A stretch of DNA of 64,000 bases from Schumannella soli (GCF_006517435.1 NZ_VHQG01000002.1:636727-700726); one strand, 5' to 3'. Shown: positions 36,770 through 44,960, counted from the stretch's first letter. Notes: generated by a model not told the origin, from the letters alone. Program-made: numbers and translations.

Positions 36770-37441
36770 TCAGAAGGTGCCGGTCGGCGAATCCTGGATG
36801 AGGATGCCGTCCTGGATGGCACGGCGTCGCAGGGCGACCTTGGTGCCCACGTCGATGCCGGCCACGCGGTACTTCTCGCGGATGCGCTTGAGGTAGCTCT
36901 TCGCTGTCTCCTCCGAGATGCCGAGCTTGTAGGCGACGGCCTTGACCGGCTCGCCGCCGCCGTAGAGCGCCATCACGCGACGCTCCTGAGCGCTGAGCTT
37001 CGGGGCGCCGCCGATGTCGGCCGCGTTGATCGCGAGGTCGAGCTCGGCCGAGATGAAGCTCTCGCCCTGCGCCGCCGCGCGGATCGCCTCGACGATCATC
37101 GACGCGTCCTCGCTCTTCACGAGGTAGCCGAGGGCGCCGGCCGCGAGGGCCTCACGCACCACGTTCGGCTCGGAGTAGGTGCTCATCAGCACGACGCGAA
37201 CGCCCGTGGTCTTGAGCGTCGAGATCTTGAGCGCGACCGGGATGTTGTCCTTGAGGTCGAGGTCGAGCAGCACGACGTCGACGGGGAACTCGGGGTGCGT
37301 CAGCAGCTCGGGCCACGTCGTCACCGCCGCCACCATCTGGATGTCGTCGGCGGCGTTGCGGATCCACTCGGTCAGCGCGCCGAGCAGCATCCTGTGGTCG
37401 TCGACCAGCGCCAGCCGGATGCGCTCCGGGTAGTTGCTCAC
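36770..37441 (-). CDS. NarL/LuxR-family response regulator
   Basis: A 223-residue two-component regulator. The receiver has the acidic pair D14-D15, the phospho-acceptor D60 in VVLLDLDLKD and K109 in GYLVKSED; the output domain (about 150-215) is a LuxR-type HTH (LSAQERRVMALYGGGEPVKAVAYKLGISEETAKSYLKRI). GTG start at 37441 with a GGAAGGA ribosome binding site. It is the last gene of the kinase/membrane protein/regulator operon and likely phosphorylated by that kinase. Confidence 0.92.
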   Translation of the reverse strand: MSNYPERIRLALVDDHRMLLGALTEWIRNAADDIQMVAAVTTWPELLTHPEFPVDVVLLDLDLKDNIPVALKISTLKTTGVRVVLMSTYSEPNVVREALAAGALGYLVKSEDASMIVEAIRAAAQGESFISAELDLAINAADIGGAPKLSAQERRVMALYGGGEPVKAVAYKLGISEETAKSYLKRIREKYRVAGIDVGTKVALRRRAIQDGILIQDSPTGTF

Positions 37442-37479
37442 GATGTGTCCTTCCGTTCTCCGGCCCCTCCGACCGGATG

Positions 37480-38772
37480 TCAGTGCTCCGCCGGGTTGTC
37501 GACGAGACAGTCGATGTCGACGCGCAGGCTGGAATCCTGAGTGCTGTCAGAGTATCGCCCCACCCGCCCGAGGGCGTCCCAGATCGACGGATCCACACGA
37601 TTGCGCGGAACTCCGGCGGAGGTGAGCACGATCGGCACCGAGATCTTTCCCGCGACGGCCGCCGCGGCGCCGCCGACGACGGGGCCGATCTCGATCGTCA
37701 GCGAGCGGGCCGCGGCCTTGGTGGTGTCGTTGACGAGCAGCCAGGCGGCGGAGAGCAGGCCGTCGCGCTGACCGGCGTCGAGCAGTCCGGCGAGGCCCGA
37801 CTTGTCGATCAGGGTCACGGCGCGGCCGAGCAGCTCCGACTCGCTCACCGCGTGGTAGAGCCAGGTCTCGCGGCGGCCCTCGATGAGGTGCAGTCGCAGC
37901 TCGGTCGCGAGCGAGGCGGCGACGGAGGCGGAGCGCGGGCTCAGCGGCAGACGCGTGCGCCCCTCGGCGACGCCGTCGAGCAGCTCCTCGGCGGCGAGGT
38001 CGAGACGGGCGAGCTCCTCGGAGGCGAGCATGCCGACCGCGAAGCGGGGAGCCGACACGGTGCTCTGCACGAGCGAGCGATCCAGCTCGGTCTGCACCAT
38101 CTCGCGGAACCCCTCCACGACGGCGATGCCGAACACCGCCGGAAGGACGGCCCCGGCGATCAGGTAGACCTGGTCGCCCCAGTTGTCGGCCGTGATCGGG
38201 GTGCCGAGGAAGATCGCGACCACGAGCACGGCCGCGAGAGCGGCGGTCGCCCAGATGACCTGGGCGCGGGCGCGGAGACCGACGACGAGCAGCATGCCCA
38301 TGCCGGCGACGGCCGCCGCAGTGGCGTGCCCGCCGAGGTCGGAGAAGCTCCAGGTCGCCGTCAGATCGAGGGCCACGGCGGCGGCGAGTCCGGCGAGGAA
38401 GATCACGAACATCCAGGTCGGCAGGCGGTCGCCGACGACCCGCTCGGTCACGATGACCGCGGCGAAGGAGGCGAGCAGCACGATCCAGGCGAGCAGGGCG
38501 ATGATCGGCTGCGGGTACGAAGCCCAGGAGCCGAGGAACTCGGTGAGCCCGTAGACGGAGCGCAGCCCGACGACGACGGCGGCGCCGAAGCCGAGGAAGG
38601 TCGTGCCGAGGCTCGCGCGGTGGGGTGAGCCGGGGCGCGTGAGCCGGCGAGCCGTGCCGACGACCGCGCGCCCGGCGCGCCCGACGACGATGCCGAGGGT
38701 GTTCTCCTCGGGGACGATGCTCTCGATGCCGCCCGCGCCCGCCGTCGACCCTCCGGTGCGCTTCATGCTCAT
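37480..38772 (-). CDS. Membrane protein of the sensory operon, function unknown
   Basis: A 430-residue protein encoded between kinase and regulator. The first 60 residues are soluble and basic, then about seven hydrophobic segments (roughly 60-215), then a cytoplasmic domain of about 200 residues. That domain has no recognisable His box or G box, although RVDIDCLVDN at the end and LLSAAWLLVNDTTKAAARSLTIEIGP are where a histidine-kinase ATPase-like fold might have its N box, so a degenerate kinase is possible. The start ATG overlaps the kinase stop by ATGA, arguing that it works with it. Confidence 0.7.
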   Translation of the reverse strand: MSMKRTGGSTAGAGGIESIVPEENTLGIVVGRAGRAVVGTARRLTRPGSPHRASLGTTFLGFGAAVVVGLRSVYGLTEFLGSWASYPQPIIALLAWIVLLASFAAVIVTERVVGDRLPTWMFVIFLAGLAAAVALDLTATWSFSDLGGHATAAAVAGMGMLLVVGLRARAQVIWATAALAAVLVVAIFLGTPITADNWGDQVYLIAGAVLPAVFGIAVVEGFREMVQTELDRSLVQSTVSAPRFAVGMLASEELARLDLAAEELLDGVAEGRTRLPLSPRSASVAASLATELRLHLIEGRRETWLYHAVSESELLGRAVTLIDKSGLAGLLDAGQRDGLLSAAWLLVNDTTKAAARSLTIEIGPVVGGAAAAVAGKISVPIVLTSAGVPRNRVDPSIWDALGRVGRYSDSTQDSSLRVDIDCLVDNPAEH

Positions 38773-39938
38773 CGCGGAACCTCCAGCACCACGGTCGTGC
38801 CCGCGCCCGGAGCGGAGAACAGCCGCGCGTTGCCGCCGACGTCGCGCAGGCGCGCCACGACCGACTCCGCGAAGCCGAGCTTCGCCTCGCTCACGTCGGC
38901 GATGTCGAATCCGACGCCCTGGTCGGTGACCATGGCGCGCACCGTCTTCTCGTCTTCGGTGATCGTCACGTGCGCCTGGGTGACGCCCGAGTGCCGGCGC
39001 ACGTTCTCGAGGCACTCGGCCAGGGCGAGCAGGAAGGCGTCGAGGATGTGGCTGGGCAGCAGCAGCTGGCCGGTTCCGTGCCAGGTGACCTCGAGCCCCA
39101 TCCGGCCGAATCGCGATTTCACCGACTCGAGCGTCGTGCCGAGCTCGGTCTGCTCGACGGGCGTCAGGTTGTAGACGCCGGCGCTGGCGGGAGCCGGAGT
39201 CGCCCCGAGGCGCAGCTGCCGCAGCAGCTTGGCGTCGCCCGCGGCCTGCTCGCGCAGGGCGTCTTCGCTGACGCCCACACCCGAATGGGCGAGCAGCGTC
39301 AGCGTGGCCAGCACGGTGTCGTGCAGCAGCCGCGCGCCCTGGCGGCGCTGCGCCTCGGTCTCGCTGGCCTGACGCTCGGCGCGGTGGGCGCGGCCGATGC
39401 TGGCGATGCGCCGTGACACGCGGGGGAGCCCGGCGCTGAGCCAGACGGCGATGAACGCGGCGACCGCCCAGCCGAGCACCACGGGACCGGCGAGCCGCAG
39501 CAGGAACACCTCGGTCGGGCCGAGCGATCCTGCGAAGACGAGCGTGGTGCCGCCGATCGCGACGAAGCTCACCAGGAGAAGGATGACCCGCCCGATCGAC
39601 GAGGTCAGGGTCAGGGCGACGCTGGCGGTGGCGCCGGCGGCGAGAGCGGTCACGCCCGCGATCGCGGCGGCCGCGGGCGGATCCTCGCCGAGGGCGAGCA
39701 CGGCGACGATCGCGCCGCCGCCGCCCAGCACGACCAGGATCGGCCAGGCGAGCGAGCGGCTCGCCCCGAGACGCCAGAGCCCGAGCAGCATGACGAGGAA
39801 GGGGACGGCGGCCACGGCGAGGGTCGTCGGCTCGATTCCGCCGACCAGGCAGAGCAGTGCGACGACCGCGAAACCGAGTCCGTAGATGCGCGCGATGCGC
39901 TGCAGCAGCCCGTCGCGTTCCCGCGTCATCAATTCCAC
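38769..39938 (-). CDS. Sensor histidine kinase, DesK/NarX-like (HisKA_3)
   Basis: A 389-residue sensor with five or six transmembrane helices (about 18-170), a short coiled linker and a HisKA_3 dimerisation helix with LLHDTVLATLTLLAH (His206). The ATPase domain has the N box ECLENVRRHSG and G box DQGVGFD. GTG start at 39938 with an AGGAGGA ribosome binding site 8 bases upstream. There is no large extracytoplasmic sensor domain, so the membrane part itself, or the partner protein, may sense envelope or lipid state. Confidence 0.92.
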   Translation of the reverse strand: MELMTRERDGLLQRIARIYGLGFAVVALLCLVGGIEPTTLAVAAVPFLVMLLGLWRLGASRSLAWPILVVLGGGGAIVAVLALGEDPPAAAAIAGVTALAAGATASVALTLTSSIGRVILLLVSFVAIGGTTLVFAGSLGPTEVFLLRLAGPVVLGWAVAAFIAVWLSAGLPRVSRRIASIGRAHRAERQASETEAQRRQGARLLHDTVLATLTLLAHSGVGVSEDALREQAAGDAKLLRQLRLGATPAPASAGVYNLTPVEQTELGTTLESVKSRFGRMGLEVTWHGTGQLLLPSHILDAFLLALAECLENVRRHSGVTQAHVTITEDEKTVRAMVTDQGVGFDIADVSEAKLGFAESVVARLRDVGGNARLFSAPGAGTTVVLEVPR

Positions 39939-39988
39939 GCCGGCGTTCCTCCTCTGTGCGCGAGCCTCATGTTCCCAGACTGTCCCCG

Positions 39989-40017
39989 TTTATGGGGGTG
40001 CCACGCGGTACGGACAA
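39989..40017 (-). promoter_or_regulatory. Promoter of the sensory operon
   Basis: On the minus strand TTGTCC (40017-40012) and CATAAA (39994-39989) are separated by exactly 17 bases and match four of six positions each of the housekeeping -35 and -10 consensus. The kinase start follows about 45 bases after the expected transcription start. The hairpin repeats lie upstream of this promoter. Confidence 0.55.
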
Positions 40018-40047
40018 GCCGTTAGCGTTGCTCACGGAAAGAGGGGG

Positions 40048-40065
40048 CCGATCTCACGAGATCGG
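40048..40065. repeat. Inverted repeat CCGATCTC-AC-GAGATCGG
   Basis: An 8-bp perfect inverted repeat with a 2-base centre lies between the promoter of the sensory operon and the hairpin array, about 31 bases upstream of the -35 box. It could be an operator. Sequence differs from the array unit. Confidence 0.6.
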
Positions 40066-40097
40066 AAGCCACGTTCTTAGGACCGGCGTCGACATTC

Positions 40098-40209
40098 CGC
40101 ATCGGGGGATGCGCGTCGACACGCATCGGGGGATGCGCGTCCGGTCCGAGGTCTCGCATCGGGGGATGCGGACCTCGGGGGAAACACAGGGACCGCATCG
40201 GGGGATGCG
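40098..40209. repeat. Array of four identical hairpin units CGCATC-GGGG-GATGCG
   Basis: The 16-base unit CGCATCGGGGGATGCG occurs perfectly at 40098-40113, 40122-40137, 40155-40170 and 40194-40209 (offsets 24, 33 and 39). Each is a 6-bp inverted repeat around GGGG. Flanks differ but extend the pairing in two units: GAGGTC/GACCTC around the third (with one bulged T) and GGGAC/GTCCC around the fourth; GTCGAC flanks the first on both sides. It lies between the metX end and the promoter of the sensory operon. No further copy was seen in the window. Confidence 0.95.
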
Positions 40210-40214
40210 GTCCC
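40189..40214 (-). terminator. Putative metX terminator (fourth array unit)
   Basis: The fourth unit with its flanks makes a perfect 11-bp stem (arms 40189-40199 and 40204-40214) with a four-base loop. It starts 18 bases past the metX stop and on the minus strand is followed by TGTGTTTCCCCC, which is T-rich for this genome. Confidence 0.65.
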
Positions 40215-40231
40215 TTCCTCGTTCCCGGGAG

Positions 40232-41437
40232 CTATCCGCGCAGCAGTCGCGTGATCTCGGCGCCCACCTCGGCGAACTCGATCAGGAACGCGTCGTGCCC
40301 GTAGGGCGAGCTCAGCACGACCGGCACGTCGCCGTCGATGTTGCCGGGCACATGGCGTGCGATGACCTCCTGGCCGCTGACCGGGAACAGCCGATCGCTG
40401 TCGACGCCGAGCACGAGCGTGCGGGCCGTCACCCGGGAGAGCGCGGCCGCGACCCCGCCGCGATCGCGGCCGACGTCGTGCGAGTTCATCGCATCCACCA
40501 GCACCAGGTAGCTGTTGGCGTCGAAGCGGCGCGTGAACTTGTTGCCGTGGAAGCCGAGGTAGCTCTCGACCGCGAACACGCCGCCGCCGCCGAGCGGATT
40601 GAGCCCCGACTGCCAGCTGCGCTCGAAGCGGTCGTCGAGCTCGGTGGGCGAGCGGTAGTTGAGCAGCGCCATCCGCCGGGCGAGAGCGAGACCGTGGTGC
40701 GGGCCGCTGCCGTCGTCGGCGTCGTAGTAGTCGCCGCCGGCGAAAGCCGGATCCATGCGGATCGCCTCGGACTGCACCGAGTTGAGCGCGATCTGGTCGG
40801 CGCCCGAGAGCGGGGGAGCGGCGAGCACGGCGAGTCGCTCCACGCGCTGCGGGTGCTCGATGGCCCACTCGAGGGCGTGCATGCCGCCCATCGACCCGCC
40901 GACGACGAGGGCCCAGCCGTCGAGGCCGAGCTCGTCGGCGAGGCGCACCTGCGCGGCGACCTGGTCGCGGATCGTCAGGTACGGGAACCGGGACCCCCAC
41001 TCGCGGCCGTCGGGTGAGACCGTCGCCGGGCCCGTGGAGCCCTGGCAGCCGCCGAGCATGTTCGGCGCGACGATGAACCAGTCGGCCGGGTCGAGGGCGA
41101 GACCCTCGCCGACGACGCCCGACCACCATCCGGCGGTGGCGTGACCGGCTCCGGCGGCGCCGATCACGTGGCTGTCGCCGGTCAGCGCATGCAGCACGAG
41201 CACCGCGTTGCTGCGGTCGGCATTGAGCTCGCCCCAGCTCTCCCAGGCGATCGTGACGTGCGGCAGCGCGCCGCCGCGCTCGAGGTCGAGCGGGCCGATA
41301 CCGGTGAAGCGGCGGTCGCCGGGGTCGTCCCCGTCGCGCCAGGCTCCGGAGGCCGGCGGGGCTCCGATGAGGGCCCGGCGGTTCGACTCGGTGACGAAGG
41401 CGGAGGGGACGGCGTCTTCGGGGGTCTGCCAGTCCAC
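40232..41437 (-). CDS. metX: Homoserine O-acetyltransferase
   Basis: A 401-residue alpha/beta-hydrolase-fold acyltransferase activating homoserine for methionine synthesis. The nucleophile is Ser182 in VVGGSMGGMHALEW, HALTGDSHVIG and NMLGGCQGSTGP are the family signatures, and the C-terminal YGHDAFLIE supplies the catalytic His. It could use acetyl- or succinyl-CoA; context with MetY supports acetyl. GTG start at 41437 with GATGAT ending 6 bases upstream, so it may have its own promoter after the intergenic hairpin. Confidence 0.95.
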   Translation of the reverse strand: MDWQTPEDAVPSAFVTESNRRALIGAPPASGAWRDGDDPGDRRFTGIGPLDLERGGALPHVTIAWESWGELNADRSNAVLVLHALTGDSHVIGAAGAGHATAGWWSGVVGEGLALDPADWFIVAPNMLGGCQGSTGPATVSPDGREWGSRFPYLTIRDQVAAQVRLADELGLDGWALVVGGSMGGMHALEWAIEHPQRVERLAVLAAPPLSGADQIALNSVQSEAIRMDPAFAGGDYYDADDGSGPHHGLALARRMALLNYRSPTELDDRFERSWQSGLNPLGGGGVFAVESYLGFHGNKFTRRFDANSYLVLVDAMNSHDVGRDRGGVAAALSRVTARTLVLGVDSDRLFPVSGQEVIARHVPGNIDGDVPVVLSSPYGHDAFLIEFAEVGAEITRLLRG

Positions 41438-41459
41438 GTCTCCATCATCCCGGACGCGG

Positions 41460-41496
41460 AGGAGCCCGGCCGCCGTGTTACGACGACCGGGCTCCT
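41460..41496. terminator. Hairpin between metY and metX
   Basis: Perfect 10-bp arms AGGAGCCCGG (41460-41469) and CCGGGCTCCT (41487-41496) enclose 17 bases. It sits in the 79-bp gap after the metY stop, so it could end metY transcripts or reduce read-through into metX. Confidence 0.7.
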
Positions 41497-41516
41497 GCCG
41501 ATGATGCGGAGGCGGC

Positions 41517-42836
41517 TCAGGCCTCCGCGGCGGACTGCGCCGAGACCGCGCGGGCGGCGGCGAAGCCGGCCTCGAGGTCGGCCTTCAGGTCGTCGACGTT
41601 CTCGATGCCGACCGAGAGGCGCACGAGGCCGGGGGTGACGCCGGTCGTGAGCTGCTGCTCGGGGGTCAGCTGCGAGTGCGTGGTCGACGCCGGGTGGATG
41701 ATGAGGCTGCGCACGTCGCCGATGTTGGCCAGGTGGCTGAACAGCTTGACGCTCTCGACCAGGGCGCGGCCCGCATCCACCCCGCCCTTCAGCTCGAAGC
41801 TGACGACCGCGCCGACGCCGAGCGGGGCGTACTTCTGCGCGGCGGCGTGCCACGGGCTCGACTCGAGGCCCGAGTAGTTGACGCTCGCAACGTCGGGGTG
41901 CTGCTCGAGCCACTCGGCGATCGACTGCGCGTTCGCGGTGTGGCGCTCGATGCGCAGGCTCAGCGTCTCGACACCCTGCAGCACGGTGAAGGCGCTGTCG
42001 GGCGACAGGGCGGCGCCGGTGTCGCGCAGCAGCTGCACGCGCGCCTTGATCACGTAGGCGATGCTGTCGCCGAGCACGGTCGTGTAGCTGGCGCCGTGGT
42101 ACGAGGGGTCGGGCTCGGTGAGGCCGGGGAACTTGTCGACGTGCTGGCTCCACGCGAACGTGCCGCCGTCGACGATCACGCCGGCGATGACGGTGCCGTG
42201 ACCGCCGAGGAACTTCGTGGCGGAGTGCACGACGATGTCGGCCCCGAACTCGAAGGGGCGGATGAGGTACGGCGTCGCGATCGTGTTGTCGACGATGAGC
42301 GGCACCTCGGCCTCGTGGGCGACCGCGGAGACGCCCTCGATGTCGAGCACGTTGATGCGCGGGTTGCCGATCGTCTCGGCGAAGAACGCCTTCGTGTTCG
42401 GGCGGACGGCCGCCTTCCACTCGTCGAGGTCGTCCTGGTTCTCGACGAAGGTGACCTCGATGCCGAGCTTGGCGAAGGTGTACTTGAAGAGGTTGTAGGT
42501 GCCGCCGTAGATCGACGACGACGAGACGATGTGGTCGCCCGCCTCCGCGATGTTCAGGATCGCGTAGTTGATCGCCGCGGAGCCGGAGGCGACCGCGAGC
42601 GCGGCCGTCCCGCCCTCGAGCGCGGCGATGCGCTGCTCGAGCACGTCCTGCGTGGGGTTGTTGATGCGCGTGTAGATGTTGCCGAACTCGGCGAGCGCGA
42701 ACAGGTTCTTGGCGTGGTCGGCGCTGTTGAAGACGTAGGAGGTCGTCTTGTAGATCGGAGTCGCGCGGGCGTTGGTCACCGGGTCGGGCGCCGCGCCGGC
42801 GTGCACCTGACGGGTCTCGAACTGCCAGTCGCTCAT
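41517..42836 (-). CDS. metY: O-acetylhomoserine sulfhydrylase
   Basis: A 439-residue Cys/Met-metabolism PLP enzyme joining O-acetylhomoserine and sulfide to give homocysteine. The PLP lysine is Lys208 in VVHSATKFLGGHG; YTRINNPTQDVLEQRIAALEGG and GAYVIKARV-like segments match MetY rather than cystathionine synthase, and 439 residues is the long MetY length. A TAGTGT box at 42896-42901 and an AGGGGA ribosome binding site give a leader of about 55 bases. I see no SAM riboswitch in it. Confidence 0.95.
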   Translation of the reverse strand: MSDWQFETRQVHAGAAPDPVTNARATPIYKTTSYVFNSADHAKNLFALAEFGNIYTRINNPTQDVLEQRIAALEGGTAALAVASGSAAINYAILNIAEAGDHIVSSSSIYGGTYNLFKYTFAKLGIEVTFVENQDDLDEWKAAVRPNTKAFFAETIGNPRINVLDIEGVSAVAHEAEVPLIVDNTIATPYLIRPFEFGADIVVHSATKFLGGHGTVIAGVIVDGGTFAWSQHVDKFPGLTEPDPSYHGASYTTVLGDSIAYVIKARVQLLRDTGAALSPDSAFTVLQGVETLSLRIERHTANAQSIAEWLEQHPDVASVNYSGLESSPWHAAAQKYAPLGVGAVVSFELKGGVDAGRALVESVKLFSHLANIGDVRSLIIHPASTTHSQLTPEQQLTTGVTPGLVRLSVGIENVDDLKADLEAGFAAARAVSAQSAAEA

Positions 42837-43001
42837 GGTGTCCCCTGTTTCATCGTCGTGGGATGGACTCCGGTTCGGGTGCCCGGCTCGTCACGACACT
42901 AGGCAGGGGGTGCGCGTCGGTCAACGAGGGCCGACACGAGGCGTAATCCGCGCGCGATCGGGCTCTGCGCGCAGCTCGGCGTGCGCCGTGGTCGACGTCG
43001 C

Positions 43002-44120
43002 TCAGCGGCGGCGGGATCCCATCGGATCGGTGCGTCGCGGACCCGGTCGGCGCAGGTCGCGCTCGACGAACAGCCAGTCGACGCGCGGCTCGATGATCGG
43101 CCGGAACACGCGCTGCACGAGGGGACTCGCGAGCACGACCGCGATGGCCACCGAGGCGAGCACCATCGTCAGCAGCCAGGTGGCGGAGGCGTGCTCGTCT
43201 TTGAGGATCCCGGTCTCGCGGATCGGGTACAGCACGAAGGAGTGCAGCAGGTAGATGTACATGGTCGCCTGACCGAAGGCGGTGAACCAGGTCTCGCGGC
43301 GCGGGATGAGCGCGAAGAAGGCGGCCGAGAGCAGCACGGCGAAGAGCATGAGGCCGAGCCGCAGCAGTCCCGCCCACCATTCGTTCTCGCCGAGCCCCTT
43401 GAACGAGTCGTCGTAGAAGAACCAGTAGCGCAGGTCGAATTCGCGGAACGGCGTGATGTTGACGTAGACGACGGCGAACCAGGCCCCGAAGACGGCGACG
43501 GCGCCCGCGCGCACGCCCCAGACGACCCCGGCGCCGGCGCGACGCCACCAGTCGACGATCGGCCACTTGCGCAGGTACCAGCCGAGCAGGAAGAACGGTG
43601 CGATGCCGATGGCGCGCGAGAGCGAGAACGTCGAGTCGACGTTGTCGAAGTAGCCGACGCCGACCGCGAAGAGCACGGCCCAGAGCATCGGCCAGCGCAG
43701 CTGGACGAGGTAGGGCAGCACGACGCGGAAGATGCCGAGCGCGAGCAGGAACCACAGCGTCCAGTGCGGCTGGGTCGGATTGAAGCTGTTCTTGCCCTCG
43801 ACGAGCCACTGCACGAAGGTCCAGATCGCCTGCATGACGATGTAGGGCACGAGGATGTCGCCGATGAGCCGGCGCATGCTGCGGCCGGTCGGCGGATCGG
43901 CCTTGGCGAAGTAGCCGCTGATGATCGCGAACGCCGGCATGTGGAAGGCGTAGATGAAGAGATACAGCGTCAGCGCGTTGTCGGAGTCGGAGGTCTGACG
44001 CTGGATCGCGTGGCCGATGACGACGAGCGCGACGGAGGCCCAGCGGGCGTTGTCCCACAGGGGGATGCGCACCTTCGGCCTGGGTGCGGCGGGCGCGGAC
44101 GCGGCGGCGGTGGTCGTCAT
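43002..44120 (-). CDS. Acyltransferase family 3 membrane protein
   Basis: A 372-residue protein with about ten transmembrane segments and the family hallmark at the first helix: WDNARWASVALVVIGHAIQ, then FHMPAFAIISGYF. The His in the first helix and the Arg-rich loops (GRSMRRLIGDILVPY) are conserved in OafA/YrhL-like acyltransferases that O-acylate envelope sugars or lipids. ATG 44120 is preferred over an upstream start because a TACGCT box ends 7 bases before it. The substrate is unknown. Confidence 0.85.
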   Translation of the reverse strand: MTTTAAASAPAAPRPKVRIPLWDNARWASVALVVIGHAIQRQTSDSDNALTLYLFIYAFHMPAFAIISGYFAKADPPTGRSMRRLIGDILVPYIVMQAIWTFVQWLVEGKNSFNPTQPHWTLWFLLALGIFRVVLPYLVQLRWPMLWAVLFAVGVGYFDNVDSTFSLSRAIGIAPFFLLGWYLRKWPIVDWWRRAGAGVVWGVRAGAVAVFGAWFAVVYVNITPFREFDLRYWFFYDDSFKGLGENEWWAGLLRLGLMLFAVLLSAAFFALIPRRETWFTAFGQATMYIYLLHSFVLYPIRETGILKDEHASATWLLTMVLASVAIAVVLASPLVQRVFRPIIEPRVDWLFVERDLRRPGPRRTDPMGSRRR

Positions 44121-44170
44121 CGTCGCCAGCGTAGCGGCGGCGCCTCCGCGCACGCCGCTAGCGTGGAGCC

Positions 44171-44941
44171 ATGACGAAGCGTGTGGTCGTGACCGGAGCG
44201 AGCTCGGGGATCGGGGAGGCGACCGCGCGGCGGTTCGCCGCGAACGGCTGGGAGGTCGTCGGCGTCGCCCGGCGCGCCGAGCGGCTGGCCGGGCTGCAGG
44301 CGGAGATCGGTCTCGTGCCGATCGTCGTCGATCTCTCCGACGACGCGGCCCTCGCCCGGGCCGCGGCGGAGATCTCGGCTCTCGGGCCCCTCGACGCGCT
44401 CGTCAACAACGCCGGGGGAGCCTTCGGCCTCGACACGGTCGAGCACGGCGACGTGGCCGACTGGCGAGCGATGTTCGAGATCAACGTGATCGCCGTCAAG
44501 CAGCTCATCGGGGCTCTGCTGCCCGCTCTGCGTCGCGGTGCGGCCGAGCACGGCAACGCCGACATCCTCACCATCACCTCGATCGCGGCGCAGGTCGCCT
44601 ACGAGGGCGGCGGCGGGTACAACGCGGCGAAGTTCGCGGCGCACGCGCTCATGGGCGCGCTGCGGCTCGAGCTCGTGGGCGAGCCCATCCGCGTGATCGA
44701 GGTCGCGCCCGGCATGGTCAAGACCGACTTCTCGCTCGTGCGCTTCGGCGGCGACCAGGAGCGCGCCGACGCCGTCTACCAGGGCGTCGAGAACCCGCTC
44801 ACGGCCGATGACATCGCCGAGACGATCGTGCACGCGATCGAGCTGCCCGGGCACGTGAACCTCGATCTCGTGACGATCAAGCCCGTCGCTCAGGGCGCGC
44901 CCTACAAGCTGGCGCGCGGGCCGCTCGCGCCGAAGGACTGA
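44171..44941 (+). CDS. SDR family oxidoreductase, YdfG-like
   Basis: A 256-residue short-chain dehydrogenase with TGASSGIGEA (8-17), NNAG, and the catalytic Ser/GYNAAKFAAHAL motif. The pattern resembles NADP+-dependent 3-hydroxy acid or serine dehydrogenases of the YdfG type. TAGCGT at 44159-44164 ends 6 bases before the ATG. It is divergent from the acyltransferase gene with 50 bp between start codons and convergent with the acyl-CoA ligase gene. Confidence 0.88.
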   Translation: MTKRVVVTGASSGIGEATARRFAANGWEVVGVARRAERLAGLQAEIGLVPIVVDLSDDAALARAAAEISALGPLDALVNNAGGAFGLDTVEHGDVADWRAMFEINVIAVKQLIGALLPALRRGAAEHGNADILTITSIAAQVAYEGGGGYNAAKFAAHALMGALRLELVGEPIRVIEVAPGMVKTDFSLVRFGGDQERADAVYQGVENPLTADDIAETIVHAIELPGHVNLDLVTIKPVAQGAPYKLARGPLAPKD

Positions 44942-44960
44942 GCCACGGCTCGAACCGCGC

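Noticed and set aside
40098..40209. CRISPR array
   Set aside because: Repeats are only 16 bases with a self-complementary core, spacers are 8, 17 and 23 bases, and no cas genes are near.
40098..40209. Replication-origin iterons
   Set aside because: No DnaA boxes, dnaA/dnaN or plasmid rep gene are nearby, and the units are dyads rather than direct protein sites of an initiator.
42833..42853. Six-codon mini-ORF (MKQGTP) overlapping the metY start by ATGA
   Set aside because: It has no ribosome binding site, the metY Shine-Dalgarno lies inside it, and it is short enough to arise by chance.
42837..42895. SAM riboswitch in the metY leader
   Set aside because: The leader of about 55 bases shows none of the conserved cores of SAM-I, SAM-II or SAM-IV that I could recognise.
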